Part shown: positions 28,269-39,400 of the stretch, one piece after another
Numbering within the stretch: the first letter of the stretch is position 1
How the letters are laid out: each line of letters starts with the position of its first letter
From: an uncultured Lactobacillus sp.
GTDB taxonomy: Bacteria; Bacillota; Bacilli; Lactobacillales; Lactobacillaceae
Assembly (NCBI GenBank): GCA_937916845.1
Contig: CALFSK010000021.1
Location: 1 to 64,000 of the forward strand
Direction of reading: 5' to 3'
Length of the DNA stretch: 64,000 nucleotides
Program-made: the position numbers and the translations under genes
The notes under the pieces: generated by a model
Seen by the model: only the letters and a program-made list of their open reading frames with translations
Database searches by the model: none
Told to the model about the DNA's origin: nothing

Positions 28269-29561
28269 ATGACAACTTTAATTAAAAACGCGCAGATTTT
28301 GGTGAATCATCACTTAGAATTAAACGACCTTTTGATTGAAGATGGCCGAATCAAAGCAATTGGTCACCAACTTAACGAACAGTATGGCGCCGCTGACCAA
28401 GTGATTTGTGCCGACAAGCATTTTGTGAGTCCTGGATTGGTGGACGTGCACGTTCATTTACGCGACCCTGGTCAAACTGCGAAGGAAACGATTGAAACCG
28501 GGACGTTGGCGGCGGCTCACGGTGGTTTCACAACGGTCGGGGCCATGCCAAACGTTGACCCGGTACCCGATACGCCAGAACGGGTTGCGGCGATGGTCGC
28601 AGCGAACCAAGCAAAGGCCCACGTCCACGTTGCTCAGTATGCAAGTATTACGACGGGGCGGACGAGCGAAGAACTTGTTGATTTTGAAGGTGTCAAACGC
28701 GCTGGTGCCTTTGCGGTCAGCAATGACGGCTCCGGGGTCCAAACGGCGGGAACGATGTATCAAGCAATGTGTGGTGCTGCTAAGGCTGGACTACCATTGG
28801 CTGCCCACGTGGAAGACGATTCCTTGTATCAAGGCGGCGTCATGAATGCCGGACCAACCGCTGAACGGTTAGGGTTACCGGGCATTAATAATGTTTCGGA
28901 AGCGGCCCAAGTCGCACGGGACGTGATGCTTGCAGAGGCAAGCGGCGTGCACTACCACGTCTGCCATGTTTCGACGGCGGAAAGCGTCCGGGTGATTCGG
29001 CATGCAAAAGAAGCTGGCATCAACGTGACCTGTGAAGTTTCCCCCCATCACTTGTTATTAACGGATGAAGATATCACGATGGATAATCCAATGCTCAAGA
29101 TGAACCCACCGCTGCGGTCGCCTAAAGACCGGTCAGCGTTAGTCGCCGGCTTGTTGGATGGCACGATTGACTTTATTGCGACGGACCACGCCCCACATAC
29201 CGACGCTGAAAAGCAGGGGAGCATGAAAACGGCGGCGTTTGGCATTACCGGCATCGAAACGGCCTTTGCAACCATGTACACCGCTTTGGTTAAGACGCGG
29301 TTACTGAGTTTAGGACAATTAATTGAATTGATGAGTACGAAGCCTGCGCAGTTATTTGGTTTAAAAGACGCTGGACAGTTAAAAGTTGGGGCACCGGCTG
29401 ATTTAGCAATCATCGACCTTGACCATGAGTACGAAATTAAAGCGGAACAGATGTTATCTAAAGGACATAATTCACCATTTATCGGCTGGCACGTGTACGG
29501 TAACGTGCTGATGACCTTAGTGGACGGCCAAGTGGTTTACGGAAAGGACCAGCAAAAATGA
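28269..29561 (+). CDS. pyrC: Dihydroorotase
   Basis: PyrC cyclises carbamoyl aspartate to dihydroorotate. The 430-residue protein is the class I (Gram-positive) type: [10 protein letters not shown] supplies the metal-binding HxH, later [20 protein letters not shown] and FIATDHAPH give further His and the catalytic Asp. GGAGGATTAACG provides a strong ribosome site at the end of pyrB, and the stop overlaps the carA start by four bases. Confidence 0.95.
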   Translation: MTTLIKNAQILVNHHLELNDLLIEDGRIKAIGHQLNEQYGAADQVICADKHFVSPGLVDVHVHLRDPGQTAKETIETGTLAAAHGGFTTVGAMPNVDPVPDTPERVAAMVAANQAKAHVHVAQYASITTGRTSEELVDFEGVKRAGAFAVSNDGSGVQTAGTMYQAMCGAAKAGLPLAAHVEDDSLYQGGVMNAGPTAERLGLPGINNVSEAAQVARDVMLAEASGVHYHVCHVSTAESVRVIRHAKEAGINVTCEVSPHHLLLTDEDITMDNPMLKMNPPLRSPKDRSALVAGLLDGTIDFIATDHAPHTDAEKQGSMKTAAFGITGIETAFATMYTALVKTRLLSLGQLIELMSTKPAQLFGLKDAGQLKVGAPADLAIIDLDHEYEIKAEQMLSKGHNSPFIGWHVYGNVLMTLVDGQVVYGKDQQK

Positions 29562-30652
29562 AACGATACTTAGTACTAGCCGATGGCACGATTTATCCGG
29601 GCACCGGGTTTGGCGCACCGGCGGCCACAGTTGGCGAACTGGTTTTTAGCACTGGGATGAGTGGGTACCAAGAATCCATTACTGATCAGTCATATAACGG
29701 CGAAATCTTGATGTTTACTTACCCATTAATTGGAAATTATGGTATTAACCGCGACGACCATGAATCGATTAAGCCGACTTGTAAAGGGGTCGTGGTTCAC
29801 GAAGTTGCACGGCGGGCCAGCAATTGGCGCAGCGAAATGTCACTAGATGACTATTTAAAACAAAATCAAATTCCAGGAATTACCGATATTGATACGCGGG
29901 CGGTCACAAAACACATTCGTGAAAAGGGTTCGATGAAAGCCACCATCGTGGACGAAGTTTTACCAGATACGGTGGAGCGGCTACGCGTGACGGAACTTGG
30001 AAAAGCCGTGGTTGCGGAAAGTTCGACAACCAATGCTTATCCTAACCCGGCAACGGGGCCAAACGTGGTCGTGGTCGACTTTGGCTTAAAACACTCAATT
30101 TTACGTGAGTTAGCCAAGCGGCACTGTAACGTTACGGTCTTACCGTACAACACGACGGCTTCTGAAATTATGGCATTGAACCCAGATGGGGTAATGCTCA
30201 CAAACGGCCCTGGCGACCCGAAAGACGTACCAAGCGCGCTACCGATGATTCGGGAAGTGGAAAAGCACATTCCGTTGTTTGGAATTTGTTTAGGTCACCA
30301 GTTATTCGCCTTAGCAAACGGTGCGGACACCTTTAAGATGAAATTTGGTCACCGTGGGTTCAATCACCCGGTCCGTGAAATTGCGACTGGTCGGATTGAT
30401 TTTACGTCACAAAACCACGGTTACGCGGTTTCGCGCGAATCCTTAGCGAAGACTGACCTGATGATTACCCACGAAGAAATTAATGATGACACTGTCGAAG
30501 GGGTACGGCACCGCGATTACGCCGCCTTTTCCGTGCAGTATCATCCGGACGCTGCACCGGGTCCTCACGATGCAGACCATATTTTTGACGAATTCATTGA
30601 CTTAATGGCGGCCCATCAAGTGGCCCGGAAAGGAAGCAAGTTCAATGCCTAA
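29558..30652 (+). CDS. carA: Carbamoyl-phosphate synthase small (glutaminase) subunit
   Basis: CarA (PyrAA) releases ammonia from glutamine for CarB. The 364-residue protein has an N-terminal CPSase domain ([31 protein letters not shown]) and a class I glutaminase domain with LTNGPGDP, the nucleophile elbow [13 protein letters not shown] and [10 protein letters not shown]. Because it sits in the pyr operon it is the pyrimidine-specific enzyme. An arginine-specific pair may exist elsewhere. It overlaps carB by eight bases. Confidence 0.95.
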   Translation: MKRYLVLADGTIYPGTGFGAPAATVGELVFSTGMSGYQESITDQSYNGEILMFTYPLIGNYGINRDDHESIKPTCKGVVVHEVARRASNWRSEMSLDDYLKQNQIPGITDIDTRAVTKHIREKGSMKATIVDEVLPDTVERLRVTELGKAVVAESSTTNAYPNPATGPNVVVVDFGLKHSILRELAKRHCNVTVLPYNTTASEIMALNPDGVMLTNGPGDPKDVPSALPMIREVEKHIPLFGICLGHQLFALANGADTFKMKFGHRGFNHPVREIATGRIDFTSQNHGYAVSRESLAKTDLMITHEEINDDTVEGVRHRDYAAFSVQYHPDAAPGPHDADHIFDEFIDLMAAHQVARKGSKFNA

Positions 30653-33600
30653 ACGCACAGATATTCATAAGATCATGGTGATTGGTTCTGGCCCGATTAT
30701 TATTGGCCAAGCGGCTGAATTTGATTATTCTGGCACGCAGGCTTGCTTAGCCTTAAAGGAACTCGACTATGAAGTCGTCTTAGTTAACTCAAATCCGGCG
30801 ACCATTATGACGGATAAAGAAATTGCTGACCAAGTTTACTTGGAGCCCATTACCTTAGAGTTTGTGTCGCAGATTCTGCGCAAGGAACGTCCCGATGCCA
30901 TCTTACCAACTTTAGGGGGGCAACAAGGCCTGAACATGGCGATGGAGCTATCAAAGTCTGGAATTTTGAAAGAACTTAAGATTGAACTCCTTGGAACCAA
31001 GCTAACGGCGATTGACCAAGCTGAAGACCGGGAACAATTTAAAGACTTGATGGAAGAACTCGGTGAACCAGTGCCAGCTTCTGGGATTGCGCACACGGTT
31101 GAAGAAGCACTAGCTTTCGCTGAAAAATCCGGTTACCCAGTCATCGTACGGCCCGCATTCACCATGGGCGGTACCGGTGGTGGGATTGCGGAGACGGCTA
31201 AGGAATTACACGACATCGCTGAAAATGGCCTGTCACTTTCACCCGTGACCCAAGTGTTGATTGAACAAAGTATTGCGGGCTATAAGGAAATTGAGTTTGA
31301 AGTGATGCGTGACGCCGCCGATAACGCGATGGTCGTCTGCAACATGGAAAACTTTGACCCGGTCGGTATTCATACCGGGGATTCCATTGTTTACGCGCCC
31401 GTTCAAACGTTGGCGGACCGCGAAGTCCAAATGCTACGGGATGCGTCATTAAAAATTATTCGCGCACTGAAAATCGAAGGAGGCTGTAACGTTCAGCTCG
31501 CCCTTGATCCGGATAGCTTCAAGTATTACATCATTGAAGTTAACCCCCGGGTCAGTCGTTCTTCAGCGTTAGCGTCTAAGGCAACCGGGTATCCGATCGC
31601 AAAGATGGCGGCTAAAATTGCGGTGGGCTTGCACCTCGATGAGATTAAAAACCCAGTTACGGGAACGACCTACGCCGAATTTGAACCGGCTTTAGACTAC
31701 GTGGTTTGCAAAATTCCACGCTGGCCATTCGATAAGTTCACGAAGGCGGACCGGCGTCTCGGGACGCAGATGAAGGCGACCGGTGAAGTTATGGCCATTG
31801 GTCGTAACATCGAAGAAGCCACTTTAAAGGCGGTACGTTCCTTAGAAATTGGGGTTCACCACGTTGAAGAACCCGCACTAGCAAGTGTGGATGACGACGA
31901 ATTAAGCGATAAATTAATTCATGCTCAGGATGACCGCTTGTTCTATTTGGCAGAAGCCATCCGGCGCGGTTATACGATTGAAGATTTAGCCGAATTAACG
32001 AAGATCAACGTCTTTTTCTTAGACAAGTTATTACACATCGTTGAAATTGAACGGGCGTTAAAGACTAACGTGGACGATTTGGACATTTTAACAACGGCTA
32101 AACGAAACGGCTTTGCTGACCAAGCGGTGGCAGACTTCTGGCATGAAAGTGCTGACGCAGTTCGGCAGTTCCGTGAAAGTCATCAGTTAAAACCGGTTTA
32201 TAAGATGGTTGATACTTGTGCGGGTGAATTTGAGTCGACGACGCCGTACTATTACGGCACTTATGAATTTGAAAACGAAAGTATCGTGGACAAAAAGCCG
32301 TCGGTCCTCGTCCTAGGCTCTGGTCCGATTCGAATTGGCCAAGGGGTCGAGTTTGATTACGCCACGGTGCATTCAGTCAAAGCGATTCAAAAAGCGGGTT
32401 ACGAAGCGATTATTATGAACAGTAATCCCGAAACGGTTTCGACGGACTTCTCAGTCTCCGATAAGTTGTACTTTGAACCGCTGACCCTTGAAGACGTGTT
32501 AAACGTCATCGAATTAGAACAACCCCGCGGTGTCATCGTACAATTTGGGGGCCAAACGGCGATTAACTTAGCGCAACCCCTTGCTGACCGCGGCGTTAAA
32601 ATTTTAGGAACGAGCGTGGCGGATGTCAACCGCGCTGAAGACCGGGATGAGTTCGATAAGGTCATTAAATCGTTACAAATTCCACAACCAGCCGGAGATA
32701 CGGCCAGTGATGAAGCCACGGCCTTAGCAATTGCCGATCGACTCGGCTATCCGGTTCTCGTTCGACCAAGTTACGTCTTAGGTGGTCGGGCAATGGAAAT
32801 CGTTAAGAAACGTGCGGATTTGGATCACTACATGCATAACGCCGTCAAAGTTTCACACGACCATCCGGTGTTGGTTGACCGGTACTTAGTCGGTAAAGAG
32901 TGTGAAGTGGATGCCATCTGTGATGGTGAGACCGTGGTTATTCCAGGAATTATGGAACACATTGAACGTGCCGGGGTCCATTCTGGTGACTCAATGGCCG
33001 TTTACCCACCACAATCGCTATCCACGGACGTGCAAGCGCAAATCATTAAATATACGGAACAACTGGCCGTCGCGTTGAACTGTGTCGGGATGATGAACAT
33101 TCAGTTTGTGATTCACGAAGAACAAGTTTACGTGATTGAAGTTAATCCACGGGCGAGCCGGACGGTGCCATTTTTGAGTAAGGTCACCGACATTCCAATG
33201 GCGCAAGTTGCAACTAGGGTCATCCTAGGGCAATCACTCAAGGAGCAAGGGTATCAAACGGGCTTAGTGAAAGCGGGCGACATGGTGCACGTTAAGGCGC
33301 CGGTCTTCTCCTTCTCGAAACTCAACCGTGTGGATAGTTTGCTAGGACCAGAAATGAAGTCGACCGGTGAAGTTATGGGGTCTGACCGAACGATGGCTAA
33401 GGCATTATACAAGGCATTTGAAGCCGCTAAACTACACGTACCAAGTAATGGAAATATCTTGTTCACGGTTCGTGATGATGACAAGCCGGAAGCCTTCAAG
33501 TTGGCGCAACGGTTCCACGCGCTGGGTTATCAGTTATTGGCAACAACGGGCACGGCGAGCTACTTAACTGATAACGGGTTACCAGTGACGGTGGTTAAAA

Positions 33601-33821
33601 AGATCGACAGCGGTGAAGATGATTTACTTCACCAAATGGAAGCCGGTCAAGTTCAAGCCGTTGTCAACACGGTTTCTGACGAAGAACATGCGGCCGACGA
33701 TGGGACGCTAATTCGGAATACGTCGATTGAACATGGGATTCCGTTATTTACGTCGTTAGACACGGTCGCAGCGATTTTACAAGTTCGCGAATCACAATCA
33801 TTTGTCACGCAGGCATTATAG
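30645..33821 (+). CDS. carB: Carbamoyl-phosphate synthase large subunit
   Basis: CarB (PyrAB) makes carbamoyl phosphate from bicarbonate, ammonia and two ATP. The 1058-residue protein has the duplicated ATP-grasp halves: [20 protein letters not shown] opens the first, [20 protein letters not shown] opens the second (near residue 555), each followed by an [15 protein letters not shown] or [15 protein letters not shown] block. The C-terminal MGS-like allosteric domain (about 930-1058) is present. Length and domain order are normal. Bicarbonate dependence links it to CO2 supply. Confidence 0.96.
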   Translation: MPKRTDIHKIMVIGSGPIIIGQAAEFDYSGTQACLALKELDYEVVLVNSNPATIMTDKEIADQVYLEPITLEFVSQILRKERPDAILPTLGGQQGLNMAMELSKSGILKELKIELLGTKLTAIDQAEDREQFKDLMEELGEPVPASGIAHTVEEALAFAEKSGYPVIVRPAFTMGGTGGGIAETAKELHDIAENGLSLSPVTQVLIEQSIAGYKEIEFEVMRDAADNAMVVCNMENFDPVGIHTGDSIVYAPVQTLADREVQMLRDASLKIIRALKIEGGCNVQLALDPDSFKYYIIEVNPRVSRSSALASKATGYPIAKMAAKIAVGLHLDEIKNPVTGTTYAEFEPALDYVVCKIPRWPFDKFTKADRRLGTQMKATGEVMAIGRNIEEATLKAVRSLEIGVHHVEEPALASVDDDELSDKLIHAQDDRLFYLAEAIRRGYTIEDLAELTKINVFFLDKLLHIVEIERALKTNVDDLDILTTAKRNGFADQAVADFWHESADAVRQFRESHQLKPVYKMVDTCAGEFESTTPYYYGTYEFENESIVDKKPSVLVLGSGPIRIGQGVEFDYATVHSVKAIQKAGYEAIIMNSNPETVSTDFSVSDKLYFEPLTLEDVLNVIELEQPRGVIVQFGGQTAINLAQPLADRGVKILGTSVADVNRAEDRDEFDKVIKSLQIPQPAGDTASDEATALAIADRLGYPVLVRPSYVLGGRAMEIVKKRADLDHYMHNAVKVSHDHPVLVDRYLVGKECEVDAICDGETVVIPGIMEHIERAGVHSGDSMAVYPPQSLSTDVQAQIIKYTEQLAVALNCVGMMNIQFVIHEEQVYVIEVNPRASRTVPFLSKVTDIPMAQVATRVILGQSLKEQGYQTGLVKAGDMVHVKAPVFSFSKLNRVDSLLGPEMKSTGEVMGSDRTMAKALYKAFEAAKLHVPSNGNILFTVRDDDKPEAFKLAQRFHALGYQLLATTGTASYLTDNGLPVTVVKKIDSGEDDLLHQMEAGQVQAVVNTVSDEEHAADDGTLIRNTSIEHGIPLFTSLDTVAAILQVRESQSFVTQAL

Positions 33822-33833
33822 GAGGGCTTATAC

Positions 33834-34751
33834 ATGGGACGGTTAACAGTAGATTTAGCGGGGGTCACGTTAAAAAATCCAGTCATGCCGGCGAGCGGAA
33901 CGGCTGCGTACGGTCAGAGTATGGCGACGCAGTTAGACTTAAGTGCGTTAGGTGGACTTGTGATCAAATCAACGACCGCCGAACCCAAGGTGGGCAATCC
34001 CCGACCGACAACGGCCGAAACAACTGCTGGTTGGTTGAATGCCATTGGGTTGAAAAACCCTGGTATTGACAACGTTTTAGCCGAAAAGTTACCATGGCTG
34101 GCAACGAATTATCCCGAATTACCAATTATTGGGAGTGTGGCTGGTGGCAGTTTTGACGAGTACGTGGCGGTTGCTAAAAAGATGGCAACGGCACCCAATG
34201 TCAAATTACTAGAAATCAATATTTCGTGTCCAAACGTGGCTCATGGTGGGCTAGCGTTTGGAACGGATCCAGCGACGGTTGAAAAGTTGACGCGTCAAAT
34301 TGTGGATGTCGTGGATAAGCCAGTTTTCATGAAGTTAACACCGAATGTGACGGATATTGTACCAGTTGCACAGGCCGCTGAAGCTGGTGGTGCCAACGGG
34401 TTAACCATGATCAATACGTTAACAGGAATGGGAATCGACTTAGCGACCCGCAAGCCAATTCTGGCCAACGGTACCGGTGGCCTATCTGGTAAAGCCATTC
34501 ACCCGCTGGCGGTCCGAATGATTCACCAAGTTCGTCAGCAGACCAAGTTACCGATTATTGGGGTTGGCGGGGTCTTCACGCCGGACGACGTTTTGGAATT
34601 TTATCTGGCGGGCGCAAACGCCGTACAAGTAGGGGCAGCGACGTACGGTCACCCAACGGCTTGTACTGATATTATTGCGGGCCTACCCGCAGCGATGGAT
34701 AAGTACGGTATTAGTAGTCTTCAGACACTGATTTCGGAGGTACAAGGATGA
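33834..34751 (+). CDS. pyrD: Dihydroorotate dehydrogenase, class 1B catalytic type
   Basis: PyrD oxidises dihydroorotate to orotate on FMN. The 305-residue protein matches class 1B catalytic subunits: EINISCPNVAHGGLAFGTDP with the catalytic Cys132, then TMINTLTGMGID, NGTGGLSGKAI and PIIGVGGV for FMN phosphate. Class 1B enzymes normally need the Fe-S/FAD subunit PyrK to pass electrons to NAD, yet no pyrK is in this operon or window. The electron acceptor is therefore an open question. It lies 12 bases after carB and overlaps pyrF by four. Confidence 0.93.
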   Translation: MGRLTVDLAGVTLKNPVMPASGTAAYGQSMATQLDLSALGGLVIKSTTAEPKVGNPRPTTAETTAGWLNAIGLKNPGIDNVLAEKLPWLATNYPELPIIGSVAGGSFDEYVAVAKKMATAPNVKLLEINISCPNVAHGGLAFGTDPATVEKLTRQIVDVVDKPVFMKLTPNVTDIVPVAQAAEAGGANGLTMINTLTGMGIDLATRKPILANGTGGLSGKAIHPLAVRMIHQVRQQTKLPIIGVGGVFTPDDVLEFYLAGANAVQVGAATYGHPTACTDIIAGLPAAMDKYGISSLQTLISEVQG

Positions 34752-35464
34752 GCCGACCAGTGATTATTGCGTTGGATTTTCCAACGGCAGAACGGGCGTT
34801 AAGCTTTTTAGACCAATTTCCAGAGGAACTACACGTCACCGTTAAAATTGGAATGGAATTGTTTTATGCGGCTGGTCCGGCCATTGTAAAAGCTGTTCAG
34901 GAGCGGGGGCACGCCGTTTTCCTAGACCTAAAGCTCCATGATATTCCGAATACGGTAGAAGCCGCGATGCGCGTGATTGGCCAGTTAGGCGTGACTTACA
35001 CGACGGTCCATGCGGCGGGTGGTCACGTGATGTTGGCTGCGGCTAAGCGCGGATTAGTCGCTGGCGCAGCGGCACAAGGACTACCAGCGCCTAAGTTACT
35101 CGCAATTACGCAGTTAACGTCAACTGATCAGAGTATCTTGAATGATGACCAGCAAATCATGGGAACGGTTCAACAAAGCGTGGTCCACTACGCTGATTTG
35201 GCAAAAGCAAGCAACTGTGACGGGGTCATTTGTTCTGCACAGGAAGTGGCTGCCATTCATGAAGCGGTCGGGGCGGACTTTTTGGGCATTACACCAGGAA
35301 TTCGGCCGAAGCGTGCGCAAGCGGATGATCAGCAACGCGTGATGACTCCACAAGCCGCCGCAAAAGCGGGGAGCAACGGACTCGTTGTGGGACGGCCAAT
35401 CACCCAGGCCGCTGATCCAGTTGTCGCGTACCAACAAATTGTAAAAGAATGGAGTGGCCAATAA
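34748..35464 (+). CDS. pyrF: Orotidine-5'-phosphate decarboxylase
   Basis: PyrF decarboxylates OMP to UMP. The 238-residue TIM barrel has the signature VFLDLKLHDIPNTV (catalytic Lys-Asp-x-x-Asp cluster) and the phosphate loop GITPGIRP, ending with VVGRPIT. Its length is normal. GGAGGTACAAGG gives the ribosome site inside pyrD. Its stop codon overlaps the pyrE start by one base. Confidence 0.95.
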   Translation: MSRPVIIALDFPTAERALSFLDQFPEELHVTVKIGMELFYAAGPAIVKAVQERGHAVFLDLKLHDIPNTVEAAMRVIGQLGVTYTTVHAAGGHVMLAAAKRGLVAGAAAQGLPAPKLLAITQLTSTDQSILNDDQQIMGTVQQSVVHYADLAKASNCDGVICSAQEVAAIHEAVGADFLGITPGIRPKRAQADDQQRVMTPQAAAKAGSNGLVVGRPITQAADPVVAYQQIVKEWSGQ

Positions 35465-36102
35465 TGACTGAAATTGCAGCAACTATCGCGAGTGACCTAC
35501 TATCAATTCAGGCCGTAACGTTACGGCCCAATGAACCATTTACGTGGGCGAGTGGGATTCACAGCCCAATTTATACGGATAATCGCCTGACGATTTCTTA
35601 TCCCAAAGTTCGCCAACACATTGCGGCGGGAATCGCGGATATTATTAAACGGGACTATCCAGAAGCAGAAGTCATTGCTGGGGTGGCGACAGCCGGGATT
35701 CCGCACGCCGCGTGGGTGGCGCAACTATTGGACTTGCCATTGATTTACGTCCGCTCCAAACCGAAGGACCATGGTGCTGGTCGTCAGATTGAAGGCGTTT
35801 TGAAACCAGGGGCCAAGGTCGTTATGTTAGATGATTTAATCTCAACTGGTGGCAGCGTGCTGCAGGCAGCCAAAGCAGTGCAGGCCGATGGTGGCGATAT
35901 TCTAGCAGTGGGATCGATCTTCAGTTATGGCCTGGATGCTGCAACGGTTAATTTTGAAGCAGCTCACTTGCCGCTATTCAGTTTGTCCAACTATACGACA
36001 CTGATCAAAGTTGCACGGGAACACGGTGATATTAATGATGCCGAGCTCGCTTCATTGCACACTTGGCGTCAAGATCCGCAACACTGGAATCCACAGGCTT
36101 AA
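35464..36102 (+). CDS. pyrE: Orotate phosphoribosyltransferase
   Basis: PyrE joins orotate and PRPP to form OMP. The 212-residue protein has FTWASGIHSPIYTDNR near the N-terminus and the PRPP loop VVMLDDLISTGGS. The start at 35464 (TAATG junction with pyrF) is preferred over an in-frame ATG at 35449 inside pyrF because it gives the usual family N-terminus. It ends the operon; 36 bases later family A copy 2 begins. Confidence 0.95.
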   Translation: MTEIAATIASDLLSIQAVTLRPNEPFTWASGIHSPIYTDNRLTISYPKVRQHIAAGIADIIKRDYPEAEVIAGVATAGIPHAAWVAQLLDLPLIYVRSKPKDHGAGRQIEGVLKPGAKVVMLDDLISTGGSVLQAAKAVQADGGDILAVGSIFSYGLDAATVNFEAAHLPLFSLSNYTTLIKVAREHGDINDAELASLHTWRQDPQHWNPQA

Positions 36103-36137
36103 TTGTCAAAATAAACTGTAGTTAGTTATCTATGAAG

Positions 36138-36282
36138 TCCGGTTGGCGCTGATAACATGCGGTCGTGGGACCGGGTCAAGCCTGAGAAACGTCTTGTCCC
36201 AGACCGTCCGTGGTTTAAGGGCAGAAAAATCACCGCCCTAAGACCACCATCACGACCGATGCTATCAGCGCCAGCCTCCGAT
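36138..36282 (+). repeat. Family A structured repeat, copy 2 (short form)
   Basis: A 145-base element with the same architecture as 25966-26144: closing stem 36145-36167 with 36251-36272 (GGCGCTGATA...CGGTCGTG with CACGACCG...TATCAGCGCC), GGGTCAAG/CTTGTCCC (36173-36180 with 36193-36200) and a hairpin at 36210-36247 (GTGGTTTAAGGGC with GCCCTAAGACCAC). The loop sequences ATGCGGTCGTGGGACCGGGT, CCGTCCGTGG, ATCACC and CACGACCGATG are shared with copy 1. It immediately follows pyrE and could act as a 3' stabiliser or terminator, but lacks a T tract. Confidence 0.8.
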
Positions 36283-36353
36283 CTGTTAGAAAATGATGCT
36301 AAATTACCATTTCTGGAATGAACGAATCGAAATAAATTATCGGTACTAAAAGA

Positions 36354-36384
36354 AACACTTAACCTGCGGGTGAAGTGTTTTTTT
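36354..36384 (+). terminator. Rho-independent terminator
   Basis: AACACTT / AAGTGTT with an inner ACC/GGT forms a stem followed by eight T. It lies after family A copy 2 and is the likely end of the pyr transcript. Confidence 0.75.
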
Positions 36385-36455
36385 GTCGTGAAAGTTGTGC
36401 GATAATTAAACTAAATTAAAGAGAACGTTTGTTCATATTTGAGGAGGAATTTACG

Positions 36456-39400
36456 GTGAGCTTACAATTTGTACTGGGTTCGGCGAAAGTTGATCACCGG
36501 GAGATGATGGTGCGTCAGCTAGTTAAAGCGATGACGGCTCAACCCCAGGCGCAATTTTTTTACTTAGTTCCTAACCATGTGAAATTTGACACGGAAGTGG
36601 ATGTGCTGAACCGGTTATCGCGGGAATTTGCGCAACCGGATTTATACGCACAGAGTCAGGTGCAGATTTTTTCATTTACCCGGTTGGCTTGGTACCTAAT
36701 GAAAAATGAAGCCGCCTATCAAGTACCACGGCTCTCAGCTGCGGGGATTGATATGCTGTTGTATCGAATCTTACGACGCCATCAGGATGAATTGCGGCTG
36801 TTTGGGGGCGAAGTTTCTCAAACCGGGTTTATCACTCAGTTGGCTAAAGAAGTGAACGAGTTACAAGTGGCTAATCTGCAACCGGAAGATGTCGCTCATT
36901 TAGCTGAAACGACGACCGTGGGCGATTTACAAGCTAAATTACACGATTTAGCCATTGTTTACGCGGACTTTATTGAAGCCACGGCGGGGAAATATTTAAA
37001 GCCAGCTGACTTGTTAGCCCAATTGAACGCCTATTTGCGTCACCAAGATTTACACGGCACGCATATTTATTTGGAACAGTTCACACAGCTGTCATCACAG
37101 GAGCAGGGCCTGATTACGACCATGCTGGAACGGGGCGCGAACGTCACAATCAGCCTCGTGCTCGATCACAAGGTCACGGACCAAGTTCCTGAAAATGGGA
37201 CGCTTTTTTATCAGTCAGGTCGACTGTATTATCGCCTGTACCAGTATGCGCGGGCACGGCAGATTCCAGTCTTGAATGATTTATACGCCAAAACGGTACG
37301 CGTGAGTGCCGGCTTAGCTGCTCTGGACGACTATTGGCGTGGCGAACCACAAGCAGGTGATGGACAGGAACAACCCAACCGGAACGTGCACGTCATGCGC
37401 GCTGATAGTCGACAAAATGAGTTAGCACAAGTGGGTCGGAAGATTCGTGCGATGGTTGCGACAAAGCACGAGAATACCGCGGATGACTACCATTACCGGG
37501 ACTTTCTTATTATGACGCGCCACTTAGATAGTTATAAAACAATGTTAGCCCCGATGCTCCAGCAACTTGAAATCCCTTATTTCGTTGATTTACAGCGTTC
37601 GATGGCGGATCATCCGTTGGTTGAACTGATTGGGGCGTTGTTTGAACTAGAAGAAAACCAGTATCAATATCGTGATATTATGCGAATTTTGAAAACTGAA
37701 TTAATTTTACCGCTGGTTGATGGCAAGCCGATGGACCGTAAAGCTTACCGGCAAGCCGTTGATCTGACCGAAAACTTTGTTTTGAAGAGTGGGTACAGTG
37801 GCCGGCGCTGGACGCAACGTGCGGATTGGCAATACTTCGAGCTGACTGAAGGCGACGCCGGGGTCGAGACGGATAAAAACGCTGGCATTGCTAAGCAGAT
37901 TAATTTAATTCATCAGTTCGTTGCAAAGACGTTCCCACCGTTTTTCAAAGCCCTAAGTGCGGCTAACGATGGTCGGGCCGCCGCAACCGTACTTGTCAAC
38001 TTCTTAACGCGTCAAGGGGTGACGCAACAATTACTTGCTTGGCGGGACGCAGCGTTAGATCGTCAAGACGTGGCGGCCGCTGCCGAACCGGAACAAACGT
38101 GGCAGACTTTTTGTCAGATGTTGGATGAATACGTGGCGATTTTAGGTGATGAACCGTTTGCGTCGGAGGACTTCTTAGCCTTACTACAAGCGGGGTTTGA
38201 AGGGGCTAGTTATTCACAGATTCCATCAACGTTAGATCAGGTCTTAGTATCTGAAAGCGGAATGGTACAAAGCCAGGATCGTAAAGTCGTCTTTATGATT
38301 GGTTCGACGGACCTGGTCATGCCGGACCGAATTATGACTAATAACTTATTGAGTGACGTGGATAAAGCGACGATGCAACCGGCGTTAAACGAATTGGGCA
38401 GTGACCATTTTCTGACCGACTCAGCGGTTGTCCAGTTAGGAAATGAAAACTTTTTAAACTACACTGCCTTTCTGAGTGCCCGGAAGCACCTGTTCTTTAG
38501 TGCGCCGTTAAAGGATGATCAGGAAACTGACTTAAATTGGTCAAACTACGTGGTCCGAATAACCCGGCACTTCAAACTGAATGAACAAACTTATTTAACA
38601 GCGCCTGACCCGGAAAGTGAAGAGGTTCGACCATTCGTTGGCACCAAGCGCCGAACGATCAGCCACGTCATTCAGGTTTATCGTGACGTGTTAACGACTA
38701 ATGCGGACCATAACCAAACGGGGGCAGCTTTAATTAAACCAGCGCCCGTTTGGGTCTGGCTACGCCGACAATTAACACGGGATCCTGAATTTGGTCCGTT
38801 AGCCGAACGGTTGTTAGCGGGATTAAGCTACCGCAACTTGCCCGTCAACTTAACGGAAGAAAACGTGACTGCGCTGTATGGCAATCAAATTTACACCTCA
38901 ATCTCGAAACTCGAGGAGTTTTATCGCAACCGCTATGCCTATTTCTTGAAGTACGGACTAAAGTTACGTGAGCGTGACGTGTTCGAGTTATCCGCTGCTA
39001 GTACCGGCGAATTTTTCCACGCCGTACTGGATGGCCTAATTAAGGCCATTCGTGCGGATCAAGTCCCACTAGCCAGTGTGGCTGATCAGGAACTTGGACA
39101 ATACCTTGAAACGGTGACGAAGCGGGTCTTAGATCAACCCCAATTTACCATTTTAACAAGTTCAAACCGGATGGCTTATATTCAACGTCAATTGATCAGT
39201 ACGGTTCGTCAGATTGCGTTTGCGATTCGTAACCAGAGTAAGCAGTCGGCTGCGCAACCAGTACAGACCGAAGTCTTGTTTGGTAACGTAGGTAAGGAAC
39301 ACGGTCTAAAAGCACTCGACTTTCAAATTGATGCCACCCACAGTGTACATGTTCGTGGGAAAATTGACCGCCTTGATGAGATTCAGGTTGCTGACCAGCG

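Noticed and set aside
36282-36455. T-box or riboswitch before rexB
   Set aside because: No T-box motif; only a terminator and AT-rich promoter-like sequence. The structure at 36138-36282 belongs to repeat family A.
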